A stretch of 64,000 nucleotides of DNA from Thermoplasmatota archaeon (GTDB lineage Archaea > Thermoplasmatota > Thermoplasmata > Thermoplasmatales > Thermoplasmataceae). Both the position numbers and the translations under genes were made by a program. Positions 33,816 through 43,472 of this stretch are shown here, one piece after another. Positions within the stretch are counted from its first letter, which is position 1. Each line of letters starts with the position of its first letter. The notes under the pieces are model-generated. The model saw nothing but the letters and a program-made list of their open reading frames with translations, searched no databases and had not been told where the DNA came from. The DNA is taken from positions 26,344 to 90,343 of the forward strand of contig JAMCUD010000056.1 in the NCBI GenBank assembly GCA_023379355.1. The letters are read 5' to 3'.

Positions 33816-35233
33816 CCACCCCCCCTTACGCGGAAAGAATGGCATGTTTTTCCTGCATTAATGTAAGGGTTTCTTCAATAGAAAAACAGAGAATCAAGGG
33901 TATTGTGGAATTTGTTATTGGCGAACAGAGGCACTCATTTGAAATGATATTCACCTATTCGGAGAATATAAGCGTGGATGAGAACATTGCCGGGTTGATC
34001 ATCACCATGCCGGTCATCAACTTTGCATATTTTTCAAAGGAAATAATACTTAATTACCCTGTTTCGCCAGCTGATCGGGTTGTCATTGAGGAATGGACAA
34101 AGGTGAACAACAGGGAGGTATTTATCAATCAGATCTGCAGGCGCAGGTATGAGTTCTTCAATCCGGAGTATATCCCTGATTCCTCTGATATAACGCCGGA
34201 AAACTCATACGGAATCACAAAAATCTCTTTTCCAGTTTCCATGGAGGAAAAGAGAAAAACAGAGACCAACCCTGACGGAGTTGGTATCCTGTCATCCGGA
34301 GGCAAGGAGAGCCTACTTTCATCAGGAATTTTTTCCGAGATAGGTACAGATACATATCACATCTTTTACAATGAGTCGGGCGCACACTGGCTTCCTGCCA
34401 AAACAGCCTATGACCATATGATTTCCTCCGGGAAAAAGGCTGAGAAGGTTTGGTCAAACACAGACAGGTTTTACAGATTCGGCCTCAGACTCCTGCCCTG
34501 CATAGACATGGACGTGGTTGAAAAAAAGGCTGACTCCTATCCAGTTCAGGCTTTTATATTTCCAGTTTACATATTCGCCCTGCTCCCTATAGCGATTAAG
34601 GAAAGGCTGGGCAACCTCATCATGGGAGATGAATTCGATGATCCGCTTGAAATGTCAGATTTTCACGGTATGAAGCACTTCTATGGTGTATACGATCAAT
34701 CAAACACATTCAATTCTAGAATTACCAGATATTTCATGGAAAAGGGGCTGAATATCACGGTCTGGTCAGCAGTCTACGCCATAAATGGTTCAGTAGAGGA
34801 GAAGATTCTTATGAGAAGATATCCCCATCTTTTCAGCCTGCAGCGATCCTGCCATTCCTGCAGGAAAATTGTGGATCAGATCATACCATGCGGTACATGT
34901 TCAAAATGCCTTGGTATAATGCTTTTTATCATTGCCGCTCGTGGTGACCCCAGAATAATAGGATACCGGGATGATCACATCATGGGTCTGGAAAAGAACA
35001 TTGCAGGTGGCCACCTCAGATTGGATCGTGATGAACTGGACCTATTGAAGGAGAGGGTATTCAAAAAAAGAAATCCAGTTGGATCACATGTGGACATGCT
35101 TCATGTTTTTCCAGAAGAGAAAGCCCCTCTTTCCTTTATCCCCGACAGATTCAGGGACAAGATTGACAGGATACTCTCTCAGTATGTGACAGGAAAGTGC
35201 AGGATCGAAAACGGTTCCTGGAAAAAATTCTGA
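33812..35233 (+). CDS. PP-loop ATPase, MurL/QueC-like with C-terminal cysteine cluster
   Basis: The 473-residue protein has an N-terminal domain of about 150 residues, then the PP-loop motif SSGGKESLLSSG (about 160-171) typical of N-type ATP pyrophosphatases that adenylate a carboxylate, amide or thiol carrier. A cysteine group CHSC...CGTCSKC (about 347-366) resembles the zinc site of QueC and MurL. MurL is a bacterial epimerase that inverts the terminal L-glutamate of a peptidoglycan precursor; this lineage has no peptidoglycan, so a different substrate is required. The identification as MurL-like is tentative. It is coupled by a 4-bp overlap to the DUF1611 gene. Confidence 0.6.
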   Translation: MTTPPYAERMACFSCINVRVSSIEKQRIKGIVEFVIGEQRHSFEMIFTYSENISVDENIAGLIITMPVINFAYFSKEIILNYPVSPADRVVIEEWTKVNNREVFINQICRRRYEFFNPEYIPDSSDITPENSYGITKISFPVSMEEKRKTETNPDGVGILSSGGKESLLSSGIFSEIGTDTYHIFYNESGAHWLPAKTAYDHMISSGKKAEKVWSNTDRFYRFGLRLLPCIDMDVVEKKADSYPVQAFIFPVYIFALLPIAIKERLGNLIMGDEFDDPLEMSDFHGMKHFYGVYDQSNTFNSRITRYFMEKGLNITVWSAVYAINGSVEEKILMRRYPHLFSLQRSCHSCRKIVDQIIPCGTCSKCLGIMLFIIAARGDPRIIGYRDDHIMGLEKNIAGGHLRLDRDELDLLKERVFKKRNPVGSHVDMLHVFPEEKAPLSFIPDRFRDKIDRILSQYVTGKCRIENGSWKKF

Positions 35234-35238
35234 TTGCA

Positions 35239-35766
35239 TCAGAAAAACATGGATTCTGCAAGAATAACATCTTCCTGGGTACTGCAGAGAGAATACTCTT
35301 TCAGTGGTTCACTGTTTATTTCTATAAACTGTAGCCCCCAGTTGAACTTTGAAAGCAAATATTCTGATCTATCTTCGAAGCCCAAAATGTAAAGGGCGGC
35401 GGAAACAGCCTCTACTGAAGAAAGAAAATTTCTCTTTCCAAAATTTACGGGGTTCGCAGCCACAAGGGTGGGAAGTTTTACCAACAGTCTCGCACTGAAA
35501 TCAGAAAACGTGTCGCTTCTATTCCAGGAACCGTCTAGGACAGAGATACCGTATTTCAGGGAGGTGTCATGAAGTGAATTCAGCAGGAATGTGTCTGAAA
35601 AAGGTGTCAGGACAATTGTTCTTCGTATTCTACCGGGGGTGGCCTGTTCAGCAAGCCCGAATCTCTTCAGTTTCTTCATAGTATTCTTCCTCGGGTCATC
35701 CTGGTTAAGCTCATAAAAGAGAACTTCAGGGAATATTCTTTCATTTTTCCGGCCTGCATCTCTCAT
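35239..35766 (-). CDS. tsr3: Tsr3-type rRNA aminocarboxypropyltransferase (DUF367)
   Basis: Tsr3 transfers the 3-amino-3-carboxypropyl group of S-adenosylmethionine to a hypermodified uridine in the small-subunit rRNA. The 175-residue protein shows the family markers VLDGSWN, LPTLVAANPVNFGK and LSSVEAVSAALYILGF in the expected order. Length matches archaeal members. It is convergent with the PP-loop gene (5 bp apart) and is a separate housekeeping gene. Confidence 0.93.
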   Translation of the reverse strand: MRDAGRKNERIFPEVLFYELNQDDPRKNTMKKLKRFGLAEQATPGRIRRTIVLTPFSDTFLLNSLHDTSLKYGISVLDGSWNRSDTFSDFSARLLVKLPTLVAANPVNFGKRNFLSSVEAVSAALYILGFEDRSEYLLSKFNWGLQFIEINSEPLKEYSLCSTQEDVILAESMFF

Positions 35767-36024
35767 TTCCGACTCTGCAGAGAGAAAGTCATTTCCTAAA
35801 AATAGCCTTTTGCCCGTGAGAAAAAATTCATTAAAGTTCTAAATCCAAGCAGAAATCTAACAGACACCGGGGGCAAAGATATAATTTTTGTCTGAGTATA
35901 AATGCGAAGAATCCTAGTTCCACTAAAATCCCCGATTGTTTCATGTAAATGGAAATTATGCTATTTTACCGGTACATCATATCTCTCTTAGAAAATTTCT
36001 TATACCGACTCTCTCTTTCTTATA

Positions 36025-37638
36025 ATGCGATATGTTGTAATAACCGGAGGTGTTATTTCAGGGCTTGGCAAGGGAACTCTGACATCGAGCCTTTCTTATC
36101 TTCTAAAATCACACAATGTTAAGGTAACTTCCATGAAAATTGACCCGTACCTCAATTATGATGCGGGGACCATGAATCCCTATCAGCATGGGGAAGTCTT
36201 CGTTCTTGACGATGGAAGCGAAGTTGACCTCGACCTTGGAAATTACGAAAGATTCCTTGATACAAAACTTTCAGGCCAGAACAATATAACAACAGGGAAA
36301 ATCTACAGGGAAGTAATTGAAAGAGAGAGAAAGGGTGAGTATCTTGGAAGCACAGTGCAGATAATACCGCACATAACAAATGAAATCAAGAGAAGAATAA
36401 GGCAGATCTCCCAGAATTCCAGTACGGATGTCGTAATGATAGAGGTTGGCGGAACCGTTGGTGACATAGAGAGCATGCCTTTCCTGGAAGCTCTGAGAGA
36501 ACTTAACAAGGAGAAAGACACTGAAAGCATGGTTTTCTGCCATGTGACTCTGGTTCCGGAGATTGGGATGAGCCTTGAGCAGAAGACTAAACCCACGCAG
36601 CACAGTGTTAAGGCTCTTAGGGAGATAGGAATACAGCCTGATGTAATATTCTGCAGGTCAAAGAAGAAGCTCTCCCTTGATTCAGTGAAGCGGATATCTC
36701 TCTTTACTGACGTACCGGAGGAAGGAATAGTGAGTGTGACCGATGTTCCCAATGTCTATCTTGTGCCGGACCTCCTGAGGCAGCAGAAAATAGATACATT
36801 CATAATCTCCAAACTGGGGCTTAAGACCGGTGAATTCAGAGATCAGTGGGTTGAATACAAGGAGAATCTCCTGCATCCCCGGCATATTGTAAAAATAGCC
36901 CTGGTCGGAAAATACGTGGAACTACAGGATGCATACATAAGCCATAAAGAGGCATTTTCACACGTGACCGGAAATACTGGCATTGAGGTTGAAATCAAGT
37001 GGATAAACTCAGATTCACTGATCCAGAACCAGACCCTGCTTGAGGATGTTGACGGAATAATAGTCCCAGGAGGTTTCGGTTACAGAGGTTTCGAAGGGAA
37101 GATCCAGGCGGCAAGATATGCAAGGGAGAATTCCATCCCATATCTGGGGATTTGCCTTGGATTTCAGGTAGCTGTAGTAGAGTATGCCAGAAATGTCCTC
37201 GGTCTGAAGAATGCCAGCAGCACTGAATTTGATCCTAATACGCCATATCCTGTTGTGGACCTTCTTCCGGAACAGTATGGAGTAACGGAAAAGGGTGGGA
37301 CTATGAGGCTTGGTTCAAAGAGGGTATTACTGCGTGATGGAACCAGGGCCTCCTCTATATATGGGAGCAGTGAGATATTTGAAAGGCACAGACACAGGTA
37401 TGAGGTCAACCCTGAATACATAGACAGGTTTGAAAAATCCGGACTAATCTTCTCTGGAACAGACGAGGACAGGGTGAGAATGGAGATTGCGGAAATACAG
37501 TCGAGCCCCGGGATGATTGCCGTTCAGTATCACAGCGAATTTCTATCCCGTCCACTGAGGCCATCAAGAACACATGAATTTCTCGTGAAGTCAGCCCTGC
37601 ACCATAAGGAAAGAGTCCTTGAGGAACCGGTGAGGTAG
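36025..37638 (+). CDS. pyrG: CTP synthase
   Basis: PyrG aminates UTP to CTP with glutamine. The 537-residue protein has the synthase domain (starting [17 protein letters not shown] with the P-loop) and a glutamine amidotransferase domain with the nucleophile in LGICLGFQ and the histidine/glutamate in [11 protein letters not shown]. Length matches the family. A TTATACCG box lies 25 bp before ATG 36025, so the message is probably leaderless. The 259-bp gap upstream shows no further gene. The PolD large subunit gene follows after 13 bp. Confidence 0.97.
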   Translation: MRYVVITGGVISGLGKGTLTSSLSYLLKSHNVKVTSMKIDPYLNYDAGTMNPYQHGEVFVLDDGSEVDLDLGNYERFLDTKLSGQNNITTGKIYREVIERERKGEYLGSTVQIIPHITNEIKRRIRQISQNSSTDVVMIEVGGTVGDIESMPFLEALRELNKEKDTESMVFCHVTLVPEIGMSLEQKTKPTQHSVKALREIGIQPDVIFCRSKKKLSLDSVKRISLFTDVPEEGIVSVTDVPNVYLVPDLLRQQKIDTFIISKLGLKTGEFRDQWVEYKENLLHPRHIVKIALVGKYVELQDAYISHKEAFSHVTGNTGIEVEIKWINSDSLIQNQTLLEDVDGIIVPGGFGYRGFEGKIQAARYARENSIPYLGICLGFQVAVVEYARNVLGLKNASSTEFDPNTPYPVVDLLPEQYGVTEKGGTMRLGSKRVLLRDGTRASSIYGSSEIFERHRHRYEVNPEYIDRFEKSGLIFSGTDEDRVRMEIAEIQSSPGMIAVQYHSEFLSRPLRPSRTHEFLVKSALHHKERVLEEPVR

Positions 37639-37651
37639 ACAGGTTCACCAT

Positions 37652-40600
37652 ATGGAAATCAAGATGTCTCTGGAGCAATACCGGAAAATTCTATGGACGC
37701 AGGTAAGAGAAGCGTATGGCATAGCTTCAGATGCCAGATCACTGGGAAGGGATGTGACAGACCACGTAGAGATGCCGCTAGCCTCAGATATGGCAGACAG
37801 AATTGAAGAGCTGATCGGGATCAGGGGCATAGCCTCTGACATTCGTGATCTCTCCCAAAAAATGAGTAGAGAGGAGATATCCATAGAGATATCCAGGAAA
37901 GTTGCCGGAATGTATATATCCCAGGGTAAAAAGATTGCAGTTGAGAAGGCGGTTCGTGTTGGACTTGCCATTCTGACGGAAGGGATACTTGTAGCTCCTC
38001 TTGAGGGAATAGCCAGTGTCGATATTGGGAATAACAGGGACGGCTCAGATTATGTCTCAATCGCTTACTCCGGGCCAATAAGGGGGGCAGGAGGAACAGC
38101 CCAGGCCCTGAGCGTATTGATTTCAGACATTGTGAGGAGAGACCTGGGGATTGGTTCATACATAGCCACAGACGATGAAATTGAACGATATATTGAAGAA
38201 ATCCAGAGCTACAACAGACTCAAGCACCTCCAGTACCTTCCATCACCGGATGAGATCAGAATGGTTGTCCGTAACCTTCCGGTGTGTATTGACGGGGAAG
38301 GAAGCGAGGAGGAAGAGGTATCCGGTCATCGTGATATGGAAAGAGTATCAACCAACAGAATAAGGGGGGGAATGTGCCTTGTTCTCTGCGAAGGACTCTT
38401 ACAGAAATCGAAGAAGATCCTCAAGCACACATCCAAACTAGGAATATCCGAATGGAATTTCCTCTCCGGAAGCGGGGGGGCTGAGAAATCAGAAGCGAGC
38501 AAGGTCGATAAATCTGAGAAATTCCTGAATGATCTTGTGGCAGGCCGGCCGGTATTCGGACATCCCAATCGGCCTGGCGGTTTCAGGCTCAGGTATGGTA
38601 GATCGAGGCTTACAGGACTTGCGGCAGCGGGAATCCACCCCGCAACTATGGTAATAGCTGATGAATTCATAGCTACCGGGGCCCAGATTAAAGTAGAATT
38701 GCCCGGTAAGGCAGCAGCTGTCACGCCATGCGACGGGATCGACGGGCCAATGGTAATATTAGATGACGGGTCCCATGTAAGGGTGGATACCGAGGAACTT
38801 GCCCGATCTCTTACCGGTAGGGTCAAAAAAATTACCGATATGGGGGAGATTCTCATAGCATATGGGGACTTTCTTGAAAACAACCACAAACTGGTCCCCG
38901 GGTCTTTCAACAGGGACTGGTGGTCATTGCTTGCCAGAAAAGCAGGAGTCCCGGAGGAAGTTATTTCTAAGGTCCCGGACCAGCACTCAGCAATATCCAT
39001 TTCGAGAAAATACGGAGTTGCTCTTCACCCCAGATATGATTATTTCTGGCATGATCTCACACCGGAGGACATAGACAATCTCTCAGAACAGATAAGCAGG
39101 TCTGTATTTTCCGATCCGATACTGTCCATACCTGCAGGGGCGTCAGACCTGATCATAAGGCTTGGAATACCTTTCCAGCATAAAGGGGACACCCTGTACC
39201 TGGAGGAATATGCACCACTGCTTGCCTGCCTCGGTCTGGAAATTGAAGGAAAAATGATAGTTAGAAGCAGGCAGGATTCCACAATAAAAGAGACGGATCC
39301 GGTTTCCTACGTTTCATCGATTTCAGGACTTTACATTATCCCCAGGTCACCTACTAGGGTGGGAGCCAGGCTAGGCAGGCCTGAGAAGGCGGGAGACAGG
39401 AAGATGAAACCAAAGGTGCATGTTCTCTTTCCTGTTGAGAGCTACGGTTCAACCAGGAGATCTCTCATTAGTGCCGGGTCCGGGAATAACAGCGCAATCG
39501 AAATAGAACTCGAAGTAAGGACATGCACTAAATGCCAGACCGAATCACCCCAGCCTCTCTGTCCCAGATGTGGCCTTACAACACAATCCACCGGGAACAT
39601 ACGGAAGATAAAGGTTGATCTGGGTTCGCTTATATCAAGGTGTGAGGAAAGAATAGGAAAAAACATACCAGAAAGGCTGGAGATAAAAGGTGTCAAAAAA
39701 CTTATGTCCAGTACAAAGGCAGCCGAACCGATAGAAAAGGGTATTCTAAGGGCAATGATGGACATCTCCATAAACAAGGACGGAACCTGCAGGTACGATA
39801 TGTCCGATATTCCTATAACGCATTTTGAGACAGATGAACTGATGGTTGATCCAGAAAAAATAGGGGAACTCGGTTACAGTTCAGAAGGAATGAATGAGAT
39901 TTTTCCGCAGGACATAATAATCCCCTATCGATCCGCAGAATATCTCCTGAAAGTGGCAAGATTCGTGGACGAACTACTGGTCACCTATTACGGAATGTCT
40001 CCGTTTTACATGTGTGAGACCCCTGAGGATCTTGTTGGGCAGCTTGTCATTGGACTCGCCCCCCATACATCCGGAGGGATCGTGGGGCGAATCATAGGAT
40101 TCAGCAATGTTAGCGGATGCTATGCACATCCATTTTTCCATGCCGCAAAGAGAAGAAACTGCGACGGGGATGAGGACAGCATAATGTTGCTTATGGATGG
40201 GTTCCTCAATTTTTCCAAGAAATTCCTGCCTTCCACAAGAGGCGGCCTGATGGATGCTCCGCTGGTCCTGACTGTTCAATTGAATCCAGAAGAGGTGGAC
40301 AAGGAGGCAATGAATGTGGATACATTATGGGAGTATCCGCTGGAATTCTATGAAAAGGCCGCATCCGGGGCCTCACCTGTAGACCTCGAAGGACTCATGA
40401 AGACCATGGGAAACATATATGCAACCACGGGAAGCATCATGGGAACAGGATTCTCCACACAGTGTTCAAGCATATCCGCCGGGGTGACCACGTGTTCATA
40501 CAAGACAATAGACAGTATGGAGGAGAAGATCGAGCGGCAGCTGTCACTGGCCAGGATGATCAGGGCGGTTGACGAGGATGATGTGGCATCCAGGGTCCTT

Positions 40601-40930
40601 AATTCTCATTTTCTACCCGACATGTACGGTAATTTCAGAAAATTCTTTTCACAGGAGTTCAGATGCACAAGGTGTAATACAAAATACCGGAGGGTCCCAC
40701 TTTCCGGAAGGTGCCTGAAGTGCAATAACAAAAGCCTTACACTCACCATACACAGGGGCAGCATCATAAAGTACATGAATGAAACCGTGAAAATTTCAGA
40801 GGAATTTGACATTCCATGGTACCTGAAGATCAGGATTGATAACCTCGTGAATACAATCAAGGGAACATTTAACACAACTGAACCCGTAAAGGAAGAGGAG
40901 TTGAATTATTACATGGAGATGGTGAATTGA
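37652..40930 (+). CDS. polC: DNA polymerase D large subunit (DP2)
   Basis: DP2 is the catalytic subunit of the euryarchaeal replicative polymerase PolD; it has an RNA-polymerase-like double-psi barrel core. The 1092-residue protein contains the invariant acidic motif NCDGDEDSIMLLMDG, in the place where some archaea carry an intein (none here), and zinc-binding groups CTKC...CPRCG and CTRC...CLKCNNK. The start region YSGPIRGAGGTAQALSVL is also characteristic. The small subunit DP1 is not in the window. The stop codon overlaps the start of the GPN GTPase gene. Confidence 0.97.
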   Translation: MEIKMSLEQYRKILWTQVREAYGIASDARSLGRDVTDHVEMPLASDMADRIEELIGIRGIASDIRDLSQKMSREEISIEISRKVAGMYISQGKKIAVEKAVRVGLAILTEGILVAPLEGIASVDIGNNRDGSDYVSIAYSGPIRGAGGTAQALSVLISDIVRRDLGIGSYIATDDEIERYIEEIQSYNRLKHLQYLPSPDEIRMVVRNLPVCIDGEGSEEEEVSGHRDMERVSTNRIRGGMCLVLCEGLLQKSKKILKHTSKLGISEWNFLSGSGGAEKSEASKVDKSEKFLNDLVAGRPVFGHPNRPGGFRLRYGRSRLTGLAAAGIHPATMVIADEFIATGAQIKVELPGKAAAVTPCDGIDGPMVILDDGSHVRVDTEELARSLTGRVKKITDMGEILIAYGDFLENNHKLVPGSFNRDWWSLLARKAGVPEEVISKVPDQHSAISISRKYGVALHPRYDYFWHDLTPEDIDNLSEQISRSVFSDPILSIPAGASDLIIRLGIPFQHKGDTLYLEEYAPLLACLGLEIEGKMIVRSRQDSTIKETDPVSYVSSISGLYIIPRSPTRVGARLGRPEKAGDRKMKPKVHVLFPVESYGSTRRSLISAGSGNNSAIEIELEVRTCTKCQTESPQPLCPRCGLTTQSTGNIRKIKVDLGSLISRCEERIGKNIPERLEIKGVKKLMSSTKAAEPIEKGILRAMMDISINKDGTCRYDMSDIPITHFETDELMVDPEKIGELGYSSEGMNEIFPQDIIIPYRSAEYLLKVARFVDELLVTYYGMSPFYMCETPEDLVGQLVIGLAPHTSGGIVGRIIGFSNVSGCYAHPFFHAAKRRNCDGDEDSIMLLMDGFLNFSKKFLPSTRGGLMDAPLVLTVQLNPEEVDKEAMNVDTLWEYPLEFYEKAASGASPVDLEGLMKTMGNIYATTGSIMGTGFSTQCSSISAGVTTCSYKTIDSMEEKIERQLSLARMIRAVDEDDVASRVLNSHFLPDMYGNFRKFFSQEFRCTRCNTKYRRVPLSGRCLKCNNKSLTLTIHRGSIIKYMNETVKISEEFDIPWYLKIRIDNLVNTIKGTFNTTEPVKEEELNYYMEMVN

Positions 40931-41706
40931 TAGGTTCTCTTTTTGTGACAGGCCCAGCGGGAACAGGAAAGTCAACATTCTGCGGTGCACTGAAAGAATG
41001 GCTCATCACCAATGAATATGATGCGGCTGTGGTTAACCTGGACCCAGGTTCAGAATATATACCATATGAGGCCGAGGTTGATATAAGGGAGACAATCTCA
41101 CTGTCCCAGATTATGTCAGAATACAACCTGGGCCCCAACGGTGCACAGGTGGTTGCATCAGATCTGCTGATAGAAAACATAGATCCTATAAAGGAACACA
41201 TCAGAGAACTTGATGACTACTATGTCATATTCGACACCCCGGGACAGATTGAACTGTTTTCATACAGGCCCGGGTCACCCATGCTTGTGGACAGCCTGAG
41301 CGGGGACAAGGGAATGCTGGCGTTCATTTCCGATGCTGTCTTATCGGTTTCTCCATCGGGTTACATATCCCAGAAGCTTCTCTACGGTTCCATAATGTCG
41401 AGGTTCTTCAGGCCCATAATATATGCACTGAATAAATCTGATCTTGTTACCACAGAGGACCTTGAACGTATCGCTGCATGGGAGGAGAACCCCGATATAC
41501 TTGCCGACGCACTTATGGAAGAAAAAACACAGATGCTCAAGGATTTTTACAGGTCCGTGCTGACATCATTCAATGAGACCCAGATGATTTCAAAGGCAAT
41601 ACCTGTCTCCGCCCGGGATTTCACTGGACTGGAGGAAGTCTACAGCCAGATGTCCATATTCTTTACTGGTGGTTCGGACACAGATACAATGTACAGGGAT
41701 GATTAA
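40927..41706 (+). CDS. GPN-loop GTPase
   Basis: The 259-residue protein starts with TTG overlapping the polC stop. It shows Walker A GPAGTGKST (residues 9-17), the defining GPN motif in YNLGPNGAQ (about 65-73), a G3 region DTPGQIE and the guanine motif LNKSDL. GPN GTPases act as dimers; eukaryotic relatives assemble RNA polymerase, and the archaeal role is not settled. Its location behind the replicative polymerase gene suggests only co-expression. Confidence 0.93.
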   Translation: MIGSLFVTGPAGTGKSTFCGALKEWLITNEYDAAVVNLDPGSEYIPYEAEVDIRETISLSQIMSEYNLGPNGAQVVASDLLIENIDPIKEHIRELDDYYVIFDTPGQIELFSYRPGSPMLVDSLSGDKGMLAFISDAVLSVSPSGYISQKLLYGSIMSRFFRPIIYALNKSDLVTTEDLERIAAWEENPDILADALMEEKTQMLKDFYRSVLTSFNETQMISKAIPVSARDFTGLEEVYSQMSIFFTGGSDTDTMYRDD

Positions 41707-41801
41707 TATTCTGTAAAAATTAAAAAAACGATCTCATAGTTCTTTAAATAGATCTTCCTGGGGCTTTTGCGAACCTTATAAATAAGGGAAGAAAGTTACA
41801 A

Positions 41802-42056
41802 ATGATACATGAAAAGTGTTTTAACCATATGCCTGCTATGGCACATATGGCAGCAAAACATCACTGTATAATCTGTCAGGATCTTATACACAGTGGGCTT
41901 TACTGCTCTGAATGCTTCAATCAGATATACAGGTCAAGAAGCGAGGATGATGAACCTCTGGACCAATGGCTCTCAAATGCAAGGTCCAACAGGTTGAGGA
42001 TAGGTGCTGTATCAATCTCTGGATACAGAAAAATAGATGACTACATTACAGCATGA
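41802..42056 (+). CDS. Small zinc-ribbon protein
   Basis: The 84-residue protein has a CIIC...CSEC pair of cysteine motifs (about residues 22-39) that should bind one zinc, preceded by several histidines and followed by a charged tail. A TTATAAATA box 25 bp upstream of ATG 41802 shows it is very likely a real leaderless gene. I do not recognise the family; nucleic-acid or protein binding is possible. Confidence 0.6.
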   Translation: MIHEKCFNHMPAMAHMAAKHHCIICQDLIHSGLYCSECFNQIYRSRSEDDEPLDQWLSNARSNRLRIGAVSISGYRKIDDYITA

Positions 42057-42149
42057 TTCACTTCAGGCCGGTCTGAACACATATGCGTTTTACTCTGTAT
42101 TATCTAATAACATTTTTAAATCTTGATGAAATGGTGAAGAGGTGAAATA

Positions 42150-42764
42150 ATGGCAGAAAACTGGAAAGAAAAAAATGAACTCAAGCCTAAGGGACTGGAT
42201 GGAATTTCAGACCAACAGATAGAATATCATTTTGAAACCCATTATAAGGGATATGTAAAGAAACTCAATGAAATATGGTCCAAACTTGGTTCAGCAGATA
42301 GATCAGCCGCAAATCAGAACTACAGTGATCTCAGGGAACTCAAGTCAGAGGAGAGCTTCAACTTTGACGGTGCACTTCTGCATGAGACATACTTTGGAAA
42401 TCTCACAAAGGAACATGGTTCGCCTTCTGCTTCCTTCAAGAAGCAGGTCGAACAGGATTTCGGAAGTTACGAGAAGTGGGTTGAGGATTTCAAGGCCACC
42501 GGAGTTGCATTCAGGGGTTGGAGTCTGCTCATATTTGATCTCAACACCGGAAAGCTGAGAAATGTCGGCGCTGACGCCCACAACTCAAATGCAATGTGGA
42601 ACTCTGTTGTTCTTCTGGCCCTGGACGTGTATGAACACGCTTACTATGTTGATTACGGCCCGAAGAGAGCTCCATATCTGGACGCTTTCATGAAGAATGT
42701 AAAGTGGTCAGATGTAGACGCAAAACTGGAGAAAGCCAAAAAAATGTATGAAATATTCAAATAA
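42150..42764 (+). CDS. sod: Superoxide dismutase, Fe/Mn type
   Basis: The enzyme dismutes superoxide. The 204-residue protein has all four metal ligands: H27 (IEYHFETHY), H78 (ALLHETYF), D159 and H163 (LALDVYEHAYY). Length and motifs match the iron/manganese family; the metal cannot be told by eye. GAGGTGA lies just before ATG 42150 and a TTTAAAT box is further upstream, so this mRNA has a short leader with a ribosome site. Confidence 0.97.
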   Translation: MAENWKEKNELKPKGLDGISDQQIEYHFETHYKGYVKKLNEIWSKLGSADRSAANQNYSDLRELKSEESFNFDGALLHETYFGNLTKEHGSPSASFKKQVEQDFGSYEKWVEDFKATGVAFRGWSLLIFDLNTGKLRNVGADAHNSNAMWNSVVLLALDVYEHAYYVDYGPKRAPYLDAFMKNVKWSDVDAKLEKAKKMYEIFK

Positions 42765-42786
42765 TCTTTCATAATCTATAGGCCGG

Positions 42787-43452
42787 ATGGAATCTTATTC
42801 TGAATCCGGCCATGAACTTTTTACACGTAGCCAGGTCTTTTCAAGCCTTATGGAGGTAAGATCCTCAGACGCATTGAAAGTACTGGAAAACAGGTTGGCT
42901 GATTTCAGGAAATTCCGAAACTCCAGTTCCGAAGTTCTATTCAGTGAACTATGCTTCTGCATACTAACTGCAAATACATCTGCTGAAATGGGTCTGAGGA
43001 CTCAGAATGGAATCGGTATAGACGGGTTCCTTAACCTCACCGGAGATCAGTTGAGCAAAAGGCTCAAGGATCTCAAGTATCGATTTTACAATGTAAGATC
43101 GAGGTTCATTGTTGATGCAAGGCATGTTCTTGAATATCTACCGGAAATTGTAAATTCAGAAGATCCAAGAAAAGCCAGAGAATTCCTTATAAACAATGTT
43201 CCGGGAATCAGCTATAAAGAGGCTTCGCACTTCCTTAGAAACGTTGGAGTATTCGATCTTGCGATTCTGGACAAGCACATCCTGAGAATGATGAATGGCA
43301 TAGATCCATCCCTTGACCTTAAGGTCACGCCCCCACGCAGGTACCTTGAAAAGGAACAGATCTTCATGGAATATTCCAGTTCTGTTGGAATGGAGCCTGG
43401 GGAACTTGATCTGTATCTATGGTTTATAGCCACTGGTAAAGTAATTAAGTAG
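42787..43452 (+). CDS. ogg2: 8-oxoguanine DNA glycosylase/lyase, Ogg2 type
   Basis: The 221-residue protein is a helix-hairpin-helix DNA glycosylase that removes oxidised guanine. The catalytic lysine is K144 in NVPGISYKEASHFLRNVG and the aspartate D162 in DLAILDKHIL. The N-terminal region SELCFCILTANTSA fits the archaeal Ogg2 group rather than endonuclease III, and no iron-sulfur cysteine cluster follows. It starts 23 bp after superoxide dismutase, so oxidative defence and repair of oxidised DNA may be co-expressed. Confidence 0.9.
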   Translation: MESYSESGHELFTRSQVFSSLMEVRSSDALKVLENRLADFRKFRNSSSEVLFSELCFCILTANTSAEMGLRTQNGIGIDGFLNLTGDQLSKRLKDLKYRFYNVRSRFIVDARHVLEYLPEIVNSEDPRKAREFLINNVPGISYKEASHFLRNVGVFDLAILDKHILRMMNGIDPSLDLKVTPPRRYLEKEQIFMEYSSSVGMEPGELDLYLWFIATGKVIK

Positions 43453-43472
43453 GTTCGGACTGATAGCTAAAC

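Noticed and set aside
36152..36752. Minus-strand frames opposite pyrG
   Set aside because: These are shadows of the CTP synthase gene, which is complete and conserved.
40130..40200. Possible intein site in the PolD large subunit at NCDGDED
   Set aside because: The conserved motif is uninterrupted and the protein has normal length, so no intein is present.
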